64,000 bases of DNA from NCBI GenBank assembly GCA_004794655.1, contig SMMW01000024.1:1131501-1195500 (forward strand). Direction: 5' to 3'. The notes beneath the pieces were generated by a model. That model had not been told where the DNA came from. It searched no databases and saw only the letters and a program-made list of their open reading frames with translations. Of the stretch, positions 10,655 to 20,503 are shown in pieces. Every line of letters starts with the position of its first letter. The first letter of the stretch is position 1. Source of the stretch: Marisa cornuarietis (lineage: Eukaryota; Mollusca; Gastropoda; Architaenioglossa; Ampullariidae). The translations under genes were made by a program, and so were the position numbers.

Positions 10655-10742
10655 AATACCATACACTGTACAGCGCATTGAGTCGACTCTGGAGTTGAAA
10701 ATTGCGCTATAGAAATCTGCTCTAATAATAATAATAATAATA
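10655..10742 (+). repeat. Interspersed-element tail ending in (TAA)n
   Basis: The sequence GCGCATTGAGTCGACTC then TTGCGCTATAGAAATC runs into (ATA)n. It resembles other tails in the window that end with a GCGCTATA/GTGCTATA box and a trinucleotide run (39021-39135). This is a typical 3' end of a small retroposon. The family is not identified. Confidence 0.45.
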
Positions 10743-11307
10743 TGTCTGGAAATCTTTAAAATTATTTGGAGTCATGTAAAACGTGACCATCATGAATAAA
10801 TTTGCCAACTAGTTTTTTATTCGACAACAACGAACGCTATATTGTCGAAGATGATGTTTGGTGAAACTTTTCTGTTCGTCAGGTATCTTTGAACATATTT
10901 GGCCGGATAATAAGGCCTAGTTTTCAAGAATTAAAAATGGGTTATGGCTGGTGTGGTATGATATCAAAGACGTACACAGTCGCTACATTTTTCTTTTTTT
11001 AAGCAGTAGTCAGTTGTGTCTTCGCGACTAGCATCCTAAATATCATCCATCTTAATGGCAGTGTTCACGATTGCCTGAATAGTTTCGGATACTCTGAGCA
11101 CTGGGAGACAAATGGTTCTACAAGCAAGCCGGCAAAAAGCGACTAGATTTCATGTTTAACGTATTTCGCCCCGGGTATTAACTGCTTAACACGGACTGTC
11201 ATTGCATGGATGGACGGGGAGAGAGTAAAAGTCATGCGTGGACGGTAGGTGGAGCGAGTAAAAAGAGGGGAGGGGAAGTGGAGGTTAGAGTGAGGTGAGC
11301 AACTCAC

Positions 11308-11442
11308 CCCCGAGGCAGTGTCCAGGAGGGTCTGCGTGATGATGATGTTGAATACGGCATGTGAGCGGCTGCTCTCGCTGTTCATGTTCGTCGCCGCCAC
11401 CGTCCGTGACTTGTTCCCTTCGCTCATCAGGTTGTCAATGTC
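11308..11442 (-). CDS. KIF13 exon with switch I
   Basis: The 45-codon exon runs from [11 protein letters not shown] to LLDTASG and carries the kinesin switch I signature [11 protein letters not shown], which senses the nucleotide state. The acceptor is TGTGTGTAG and the donor GGGG|GTGAGT. It begins and ends in phase 0. It is the last KIF13 exon recognisable toward the left end of the window. Confidence 0.93.
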
Positions 11443-14400
11443 CTACACACAGTCATTAAGATATCTATATCCTATACCCATTTATCAGGGTGACAATATC
11501 CTGACATCAGGTTTCCAATATCCTATACACATTCATTACCATGTCAAAATCTGGTAAACATTCATTTGCTTGTCCCTAAACGCTTTCATCCCAAAATGTA
11601 TTCAACATGTTAGGGACAGGGAGTTCATTAACTTTTTAGTCCCCTTAATGAAGAAATAAGCAAATGGCAGCTTGGTATTTTTTCCCAACCACAACATTCA
11701 TTCCACACTCTGAGTCAAACCCTGATTAAAAGGTGTTTGCTAGAATGTAAAATTCCTTACTGAGATGTAATTATTCACAATAATAAAAAGGAATGCCACA
11801 AAAAATTTCAGCAATTTATTACAGATCTAAAACAGTTACAAAAGTTGAAAAAAAGAGTTGGAGAAAACATGTTTATTGCTCTGATGTTTAATCACAGAGA
11901 AAAATAAATAAAACATTAAAAATAATTTTAAAACCAAAAATGCATAAGACTATATATTTAAAAAAAACTATTTTATATGCAAATTATAGTAAACTTTAAG
12001 TAATTTGTAAGACTTTTAAAGGTTAATTGCAAATTAACATATGCTTGCTCACCTCGAAAGACGAAACAGCCAGACATGACAAGCCATCAACGTAGGGGCC
12101 AAGTATGTTGTGTTCTCTAACTTTCAAATTCTGGTGGCTTCTACAGATAAACACACACAAGCACGCACATACACACGCACAGTGTTAGTAAGGTTCTGCA
12201 AATAGCAAGAAAGAAAAAAGATATTGTCTAAACAAGCAATCCAGGGGTCAGAATCCAAAATTATAGTTTAAGCTACAAGTTTGCGGGTTGCTTCCCTTGG
12301 TACACAGGTGCTCGTCCTTCATTCACCCGCTTGCCACTTCGATAGTCACTCGCTATATATTCTACATCATTAAAATGTCATCATTAAAGGGGGCGATTAA
12401 GCCACCAGAGAGTGACACTTTTTTTAACAACAGTTTGTGACCTTTTGTTGAAAGTTACCACCTTGCACAGCTGCTGATTGTGTAAAAACCACAAAATGCC
12501 ATCGATATTCTTAACTCACTGATATAATATTGTCGCCTATTCATGGGAAAAAGGTCAGAGAAGGAATAAGATAATAACCACAAACTTTTATGAAATTTTC
12601 TTGCAATCTCGCTAAGCTGTGAACATATGTTTACGACAGGCAAAAAGTGCTTTATGGTAAATCTATTAAATGTAGCTGAAACATTAATCCTTAAAAGTCA
12701 AAGACTAAAACTGTAAATTAAAGGCAACGCAATGGAAACAAATTTTGTTGGTTTTGAACTGTGATCTTAAGTAGCTCTAACTTGCTAAAACAAAAAGACA
12801 AAGACAAAAACTGCTTGATGCAGATCTATTATTCCTCTTATCATAGTCGCTAACAGAAACGCACAGTAATCATCCTCAATGACTCATTTTGAACCAATCT
12901 GGACTTTCATGGTCCATGGATCATTGATTTTTTCCTTTAAAGTACAAAAATGAGTCTCTTCAAATGCAAATCAAATTCATTTTACAAGAATGTATCTAGT
13001 GAGTTGGTATTCAGTAAAATGTTACCCTTATTAAACAGACACACAACTGTACTAACCCTTTGGGGTCAAGAAGGTCGTGAACCTTTTCATTGTATATCTC
13101 CATGTAGGAGACTTCAACTTTGCAGAAAAGTTCATCGTGTGACCGCTGGGCTATGAACTCAAAGAGCTTGTCACACAGTCGTGGAATAAGACCTTTCTCC
13201 ACACGGCTGCCCATCATGGTGTAAGACTTGCCAGACCCTGTGCAGTACAAAATACAGGTAGCTACATCTCACGCATGTTCCACATCAAACTAAACAGCTT
13301 GATGAGCACAACAAATAAACGTTTAAGTTTAATGCCTTACACACGAGTAAAGCAAGACTAAAAAAGTGCAAGTTTTGTCACTTCGCTGCATGCAAGGAGA
13401 AATTTGTTTGCTTCACATAATACACAAGTTTTTCTAAAGGTGAGGGTGGCAACAAAAAGAAGGTAAATGATCCATAACTTGAAGAATTTTGGAGGAAATT
13501 CATTTTGCTGCAAAATGTAGCAAGAAGAAAGGTTGGCAAGAAAATGGGTGGCAAGATAATCTGTTGGAACTGCACAAACCAAAATATCATGTGGGCTAGC
13601 AAAAGGCATAAACTGGCAAGCAATTCACATTTGCTAGATGTTAAAAAGTTCAAAAGAAAAATATTAAGCTGCTTAATCTACAAATAGCCTTATACACCAT
13701 GGCCATGAACTGCCTACTACACAGATACACTTGTACTAGAAAGAACTAAAGGTCTATATGGGTACCTGTATGAATACAAATCACACGGCTACCTGACTGT
13801 TATGTACCTGCATTGCCTCAAGCACCATACAGATATCTGTCAGCATGTAGCAAACATGTATACCTGTTTCTCTGCACAGTTACCTGTCTGCCCATAGGCA
13901 AAGATGCAGCCGTTGTAGCCTTCAAAAGCCCGCTCCAGAATGTCTCTGCCTACACACTGAAATACGTGCTCTTGGCCTGTGGTTAATGAAATCAAAGATA
14001 AAACTTCTTGAAATTGTTCTGACCACTTAAACACAAGGGCAAGATATGCTTCTAATTGTGTTGCCAATGAATAGAACTGCATTGCTATGGTAGAATATGT
14101 ATATACATGCTTTGATAATGCAACCGTGTTTCTATAAGTGTACATTTGGATGTTTGCAAAAGTGGAGTGCTCCCTGTTCATGCATGTGTGTGTGTGTGTG
14201 TGTGTTTTCAAAGGTCTGAGCTTTTACAACAACAAAAGTAGACTGATTAAACTATAACCTCCCACAGGCAGCAAAATGACATAAAACAAGAAAATGACAG
14301 GACGAAATTGGATTTTAAAACAATTTTCATTTTACTTTTTTTTTTCCCTCAGGGCTAAAGCTTTATCAGTTACTGGATAAGGTGATTAAATTAATCGACA

Positions 14401-17400
14401 AAGCAGCAAAATGCCTTGAGGGTCAATAACTCCGATCAGATGGGTACACTTGAGAAGCCTGGCGCCTAAAGAGGCTATAGCTTTACACAAGGAGGGTCTG
14501 TGCACCAACTTTGCCTCCTGTTTTCTCAAGTAATCAGTAAGAATATATCCACCTACAGTTTTACTTTTTTTCTCAAAGTGGAGAGCTCCCAATTCAGACC
14601 GTCTTTTCTGTTTCAAACAGACCTGCGTGTGTGTGTGCTATCTCCGTGTCCGTGTGTGTGTGTGTGTGTGTGTGCACTGAGACAGAGTTAAAAATAGGTT
14701 GCAGCTGGTGACCTTGATATTAAACATTAAGCTAGATTATTTGTGGGCCTTTTCATTATTCATGAAGGAGTTTACAAAAGCAGAAATTTTATTTAATTTT
14801 ATTTTACTAAAATCTCTATATTTCTGTATTTTACCAAAAGAAAGTGTTTTCAATGCCTTTTAGTTTTACTAAGCACATTAAGCTCCATTAGTCCATGAGT
14901 CAAAGTATCTCCCCTCCTTTGAGAATGAAAATAAATTGGGAAAATTTTCAGAAGACTTTCATGTCGCTTTTAACTGCGGTATTGGGAGGACAAGTCTTGC
15001 TACATGTAGCATTTGTCACCCACCCACACACACACACACAAGGGAGGGAAGTAAACTGGAGGCGGGTGATGAAAAGTACATCGCCAGACTAAATCCTTCC
15101 CAGTCGGTCGCCGCCTCTTCCCGTCACTTGATTAATTCCCCTTTGGGAATGGCACTCCACAAGACGAAGGGGACACAATCAGACAGTCAAGAGGACATGC
15201 TCAGAAAGTCTTGCCTACACACCCAAACCGCAAGACTGTGCGACTGCGTAACTCTTACAAACACTTCTACGCCCCCTCACGTGTTCTCTTCCTTCTTTTT
15301 ACAGTCCTCCTCTTTCATCCTCCGGTTACGGTCCCTAAAGATGTACCACCATGCTGATATTTACATGTCCTAATATTTCTGCTCCATCCCCTTGCATACA
15401 ATCCAATCCATCACATTCATATTATCCCCCCTTTGATCATTCTGGCAACCCTGTGATGAGCAGGCGGTTGTCTGTCCATAAGAAGAGTGTACGTGTAGTC
15501 TTTGTGCGTGTGTACGTGTTTCTGACATGTTCGGCCCCTCCTTCCACATGACGACGCAAAACTAACTCTCGGTTTTTATTTGTCATTAGTCTCCTGCTGT
15601 GACCCATATCTTCAAAACATCGCGATGGGCGTTTGGAAACATCAAAGTTTTGTGGCGAGCTGTCTGAAAGCGTGACGAACTCCCACAGCGAGTCACGAAT
15701 GCCTCACAGCGCGTGACGTGGCCTGGTCTCTGACGCCACCAACGTCTCACAATCCTCACAGCGTGAGGTACATTGGATAATGTGAGGTATAACAGTATAA
15801 CGAGACGTGTTTCTAACAACGTATATACTAAGTCGGACAGCGTGAGGGATCCCTGGTAGCACTGCATGATAACAGCAAATAAAAAAACAACAAAAATCAA
15901 TCTTTCGTGCTTTTGTCTACCCCACCCCCTGGTGGTCACAAACAAGAGCAAGCACTGTGGCTCGCACCCTCAACGTGTCTTCTTGTTCTACACAGCCCTT
16001 ATCCAGACCCTTATTTGAATTTTACTGCTTATTGCTGCTTGCTAATTGCTTATTTACTCATTATTTACAGCTTATTGCCTATTTACTTTTTATTTAGTGA
16101 ATCGAATGTTTGTTGTTGCTGCAGTTTCTGCGGTTGTTGCAGGTGTTTAAGGAACACGTCCTTAACAACAATTTAAAAACGTGCACAGCTCTGGTGCCAG
16201 TTGCACAACACATTTCTAATTTTAAATACTTTTAGGCCTTAACTCTATTTAGATAATTAGTTTAAAGTGCACACCACAATTTTAGAATTTTTACAACAAA
16301 AACTGCTTTAAGTAAGATAAAGTTGTTTAAGTCTGACTTTCCGTCCTGTCAGTACAATTTTTTTGTATGTTCTTCTGCAATGCATCAAAATGGCTAAGAA
16401 GAGATTTCGCTTCTTTAGAACAGTTTTAAGGTTTAGAAACGAGTTGTGCAACTGGCCCCACTTATGAAAGGCTTGCTATAAGATAGATACATTCTCCTGT
16501 GACGGTAATGGCGGTACTTACTGGCAAACTTTGGATCATTGTCGTCCATGGACCAGAAGCAATGATCAAAGGCAAACACCTGCAAGAGATACATTGATCA
16601 CTGATCAATGCCATAATAATCACTGATTCATATCAAAAGGCTTGTCTAGTGATGGGTAACGGCCTGAGGCCGTGTTCATGAAGCGATTGTAAGACATTGG
16701 GCAAAATGGGGACATCAAGAAGAATGTCTTGTCTCTGTAGTTGAAGTACTGTACAAACCTCGCGGGTACTGCTTTATGTTACTTTACTCCCAAGGTATCT
16801 GCCACTGCTTTTTAACTGTGGTTCCAGGGTAAGGCAACATCCACGGTGTCTTGACATCAGAGTCAGACCTCTCGCCCTTGATTTATCAGGGACAACGACT
16901 TACCCTCGCTTCATCATCATGGCCCCAGCCGTAGCGGTCCCCGACTGAGTTAGTGCTGACTTCATCCGAGTCACAGACACTGTTTGTGACACATGAGCGT
17001 CCCACTACCCAACCCAGTCCCTGCTCAAAAACATTCTTTTCGCCTGCTGAAATCCATTGTAATATAGTTTTAACCATAAGTCATTCTATAAAAGACTTTT
17101 CTGACTAAATTTACTTGTCTGAGCTCTAACGCATGCAAAGATTGCAGATTGTTGCAATGACAGAGAACGAATACACACGCACACATATAAATGCACGGGA
17201 CACACACACAGGCGTGCATGTACAAGCACACAAACACACGGACACACACACACACAGGCGCGCGCACACATAGGGACTCACACACGGGTACACTCACGCA
17301 TGCGCACACACGCACACAAAGATGTAAAAGAGTGGACGAGAGACAAGATAATAAAAAGCAAAAGGAAAGACAGCGTGAAGGAGAAAGAGACATAAAAAGA

Positions 17401-17451
17401 GAAGAGAAGGTGGGCCAGAAAATAAGGGAGCGAAGGGGGCGGGGTGAGAGA

Positions 17452-17500
<49 letters not shown>

Positions 17501-17685
17501 GTAATGCGCAGGTATCCATTCAGAAGAATGAGAGGGAAAACACAACAATGACTTAGTCATCCACTTAATGAATCCGTAGATTCGCAACGGTCTGCAGTAG
17601 CTATACTATATGCAAATACACTCATTCACTTAATCACTCGCTCACTCCATCGCTCATTCCCTCACGCGCATGCACGCGCATTCAG

Positions 17686-17718
<33 letters not shown>

Positions 17719-17773
17719 CTCGCACACCACTAACATGAATACCTTAGGAGTTTTCCGCCCTCCTCCATCGTGT
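11308..17773 (-). CDS. Kinesin-3 motor, KIF13/Khc-73 type (partial, six exons)
   Basis: Six minus-strand exons join in one frame: 17743-17773, 16522-16579, 13884-13976, 13057-13237, 12053-12140 and 11308-11442 (586 nt). Every junction has GT and AG, and the phases agree at each one. The product is a microtubule plus-end motor fragment. It contains [13 protein letters not shown], the P-loop GQTGSGKS split between the third and fourth exons, [33 protein letters not shown], and switch I in the run [19 protein letters not shown]. Wording is closest to metazoan KIF13A/B and insect Khc-73 (for example [12 protein letters not shown]). Missing from the window are the N-terminal VAVRVRP exon(s), expected above 17774, and switch II (DLAGSER) onward with the FHA and tail regions, expected below 11307. 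Family members act in vesicle transport and spindle orientation. Either both LRR genes lie in the next intron, or the gene is a 3'-truncated copy. Confidence 0.9.
12053..12140 (-). CDS. KIF13 exon, LKVREH segment
   Basis: 88 nt encode [19 protein letters not shown] and [10 protein letters not shown] after one base that completes a glycine codon split with the previous exon. The acceptor is TATCTGTAG and the donor GAG|GTGAGC. This corresponds to the kinesin-3 loop and strand before switch I. Confidence 0.93.
13057..13237 (-). CDS. KIF13 exon, P-loop end to DLLDPK
   Basis: 181 nt begin by completing the P-loop (SGKSYTMMG), then [13 protein letters not shown] and [17 protein letters not shown]. 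The acceptor is CTGCACAG and the donor AAAGG|GTTAGT. Both phases fit the neighbouring exons exactly. Confidence 0.95.
13884..13976 (-). CDS. KIF13 exon ending in the P-loop start
   Basis: 93 nt encode [20 protein letters not shown] and [10 protein letters not shown]. The next glycine codon is split across the donor (CAGACAG|GTAACT). The acceptor is TTAACCACAG. The serine preceding QEH is completed by the last base of the upstream exon. Confidence 0.95.
16193..16460. mobile_element. MITE with CCAGTTGCACAAC inverted ends, in a KIF13 intron
   Basis: The left end reads GGTGCCAGTTGCACAACACA followed by TTTCTAA. The right end reads GAGTTGTGCAACTGGCCCC, whose complement begins GGGGCCAGTTGCACAACTC and continues to TTTCTAAACC. 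The inverted ends agree over about 26 bases with few mismatches. It is about 268 bases long, internally AT-rich, with no ORF. No clear target duplication was seen, so the superfamily is not assigned. Confidence 0.65.
16522..16579 (-). CDS. KIF13 exon [13 protein letters not shown]
   Basis: 58 nt encode [19 protein letters not shown] plus the first base of the following serine codon. The acceptor is CTCTTGCAG and the donor GCCA|GTAAGT. This strand and loop precede the nucleotide-binding site in kinesin-3 motors. Confidence 0.93.
17452..17532. repeat. (ATG)n microsatellite with TTGTAATGCGCAGGTATCC flank
   Basis: About 15 ATG units (17452-17498) are followed by TTTGTAATGCGCAGGTATCC and ATTCAGAAGAATG. 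The same flank next to a trinucleotide run occurs in reverse complement at 43441-43530, so this is the end of a dispersed element and not a lone microsatellite. Confidence 0.75.
17675..17720. repeat. (CA)n microsatellite beside KIF13 microexon
   Basis: A run of CA repeats, nearly uninterrupted, lies about 25 bases downstream (in the gene direction) of the 31-nt KIF13 exon. This is a position where repeat length could affect splicing. Confidence 0.8.
17743..17773 (-). CDS. KIF13 31-nt microexon
   Basis: The sequence A CAC GAT GGA GGA GGG CGG, then codons for KTPK, gives [10 protein letters not shown], which joins directly to VFAFDH of the next exon and matches the family pattern (R..PKxFAFDHCF). 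A strong polypyrimidine tract and CTGTTGCAG precede it, and AAG|GTATTC follows. It is the most 5' KIF13 exon I can place. The phase shows that one further base plus an upstream exon are needed. Confidence 0.85.
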
Positions 17774-18205
17774 CTGCAACAGAAAAAAAAGAGAACAAAT
17801 AAACAAAGGCACTTCATTCCTGCCACAGGGCCAAAGCGACTCTACACGCATCTCCAAGCAGATCATTTTTATGTTTTCTGTGAATTTTAATGTGCAGGGT
17901 TGCCAATCCCCCCCTCAACTGGGACCGGTCGAGGAGTCCCCATGCGTATGCACAGTCATGAATATCTGCTCGTTGTGGCTTGCAAGGCGCTCGTTAATGA
18001 GCTCGTGACAAAATTCACTTGCAGCAAGAAACAATGACGATTATTCAGTCCACTGACGTTGGACAGTGACCGTCGTCTATTCGCTGTGCAGTTTCCCTCC
18101 CCACAATTTTTCTCTTGGGTGTGAGGAAATTAGGACATTTTTATAGCATTAGGACACTTCACTCCCCAGTGCGTGAGTTTAATACTAAAAACAAGGCTTA
18201 ACACT

Positions 18206-18240
<35 letters not shown>

Positions 18241-19595
18241 TGCACACTCTCTCACTACTTACATGCATAAACACACACCCCCTCACACACTCGCAAATAC
18301 ATACACAAATGTACACATACATACACACACATTAGAAAGTTAATGCGTTCAAGCGTGCGAACGTGTGGCAAACGAGTATGCGTGTGCATAAAAGTGCGTG
18401 CAGGCAAGAATGCTTTCAAGTCACAGAGTGATGCTGCAGATGTGGACGAGCTGAACAAAAGCGTGCAGGGGTCGCCAGCAAATCGGGGTGTCCATCAAAT
18501 ATTTATTTTGCGGGCCCTCTCTTCCCTAGAGGGAGAATCCACACCTAGCGAGGCAGCCGGCCTGATCACGTGAACAAGCACCCTCGTCTTTGCACGCGTG
18601 ATTCGCCTCCACGAAGCTGTATAGGTTACAGGGCAGAACGCAGAGTACCTGGCGCCGTATAGGTACAAAGGTACAACGCAGCACAGCCTCTTCAAATCTG
18701 ACTGGCTCTGTATACACACGGGGCACCAGAAACAAGCTCTCTGTACTGGCGCTCGCAGCTAGCCGGGTGTCTGGTTAAGGGGACCGTTACCGTTAATCAC
18801 TGATGATTCAAGGGCGTGCTTTCTGGTGTTATCATAGTGGAGTGACTGCTGCAGACACATTTCCTCGCGGCAGGAAGTCAGACAGACCTGAGAGTGAAAC
18901 GGCAGCAGGGTCAAAGCCATAGAGGCCTTTGGCATACAGCTGGTAAGCTTTCCTAACCTTCCGCATACAACTGGCAAGGTTTCCTTCTGCGTACTACTGT
19001 CAAGTTTTATTCTTTCCTTCCCTTTAAATACCTCTGCCAAGAATTCCTTCTGCGAGGTTTCTTGATCATGTAAAACCATTAAAATGATCTTCCTTAGCTT
19101 GTTCCACAAAAACTTATGCTTATTGCTAATTTGCGTTGTGTTTGTGAAATAAATTCTCATTTTATTCACTTCTTGACAGGTTAACGTCGGCGACTCGCTC
19201 ATTTGGGTTATTCCACAGCTGCTTGCAGTAAAACAAACGCAGGGATATACCTTGAAGTATACTCTCCTCAAGATATACCCCAAAACCTACCCAACTGCAT
19301 TGTTTTTCTAACACAAGAAAGGTACAGGTATCCTTACATAACGTCCTCGACAAATGGTTTAATAATCATTCGCTATTAATGCAAAGCGTCATCGTCCAAT
19401 TGACTCGTGAGGTTCTCGTTGTTACGGACCTCAGGGACAGCTCGGGAGATGGGGGAACAGCGCGAGTTCCCTTTAACTGGAAACAGTTGCTTACTTCGGA
19501 GGTCACAAAAAATGCTAGAGGTCTGCGCTTGGTCCCTAACTACAGCTTCTGGGACAATAAAGTGATGGCGCCTGCAAGTCCTGACTACGTGATCG

Positions 19596-19622
19596 TGACG
19601 TGTTTCTTACGCGGTATCGCCC
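19596..19622 (+). repeat. Short dispersed repeat, copy 1
   Basis: The motif TGACGTGTTTCTTACGCGGT-ATCGCCC recurs at 20477-20503 with two mismatches in the same orientation. The element it belongs to is unknown. Confidence 0.55.
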
Positions 19623-20476
19623 AATGTCTTCAGATGCATACAATTGGGCGAGCTAGAAAAAAAACATAAAATAGTGGCAGGATGGTTGAGCTTAGCAGCC
19701 AGCTAAACCACTTAAATAAACTGATAATTTTAGCTGACTACTAGCGACGAAAGAAACACTGTCCAACAGGACCCACAGAGCTTTCTGGGGCTGTACCTGT
19801 CAAGCAGAGATTAAAATATCTCCAGGGCAGCAAAGCACATCTGCTTCAAGCTAACGGCCCCAGAATGGTCATAACCTGCAGAGCGCAGTCTGGGAGCGAC
19901 AGCCTGATAGACAGCATGCTAACGCCGAGCGGACACAAGGGGTGTATCACTATAATCAATGTTCCCAGGCCACGGGGAAGGCGGGGTTACGTGATTTAAT
20001 CCCACTTCTCACTTTTCTTGTTCTTTTTTTTTTTTTTTTTTTTACTATTTTTATTACTCAGACACAAGCAGTACGCGCATCGACGAGAGAGACGAACGCG
20101 GGATGGTAACGGAGATAATGAGGAAGATGTGCCATGACCTCGGCTGATACCTGAGTCACAATCGATGAACTAACGAGAGTGCGGGGGTTGGGAGAGGGGT
20201 CCGGATGGCAATACGGGTGGCGCGCCGATAATGCCAGGTCAGGTTGCGCGTGCCCGGTTCGCGTCCACTCTCTTTTGCACGTGGCGGTGAGTCAACGAGA
20301 CGACCAGCTAGCCTCACCCCCACCCCACTCTACCCGTCCCCTCACCTGACGCACCGCCCGCCGGGCAACAGACCTACGCGCGCTCGCCAACACCCACGTG
20401 CAGTCGCTGCATGTTGCTGCAGCGACAGTGACGTCAGGCGCGTCGACAGGTGCTGGTGGCCTGAAGAGCTCTGACA

Positions 20477-20503
20477 TGACGTGTTTCTTAGGCGGTGTCG
20501 CCC
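20477..20503 (+). repeat. Short dispersed repeat, copy 2
   Basis: TGACGTGTTTCTTAGGCGGT-GTCGCCC matches 19596-19622 over 27 bases with two differences. No clear extension of similarity was seen on either side. Confidence 0.55.

Larger units (their letters stand above)
9048..11307. other. Stretch between LRR paralog B and the nearest KIF13 exon
   Basis: No gene is recognised. A plus-strand frame at 9485-10060 is low-complexity in its second half because of a degenerate repeat (9757-9950). A possible poly(A) signal is at 9592, and an interspersed-element tail ending in (TAA)n is at 10670-10742. The next KIF13 exon (switch II, DLAGSER) was sought here on the minus strand and not found. Confidence 0.55.

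Noticed and set aside
14386..14616. Minus-strand 76-codon frame between KIF13 exons
   Set aside because: Composition is somewhat coding-like, but it matches no kinesin segment. The 13884 and 16522 exons already join in phase, and no splice sites frame it convincingly.
17070..17587. Poly-Ile, poly-Met and poly-Ser ORFs
   Set aside because: Translations of the ATG and CA microsatellites with no gene context.
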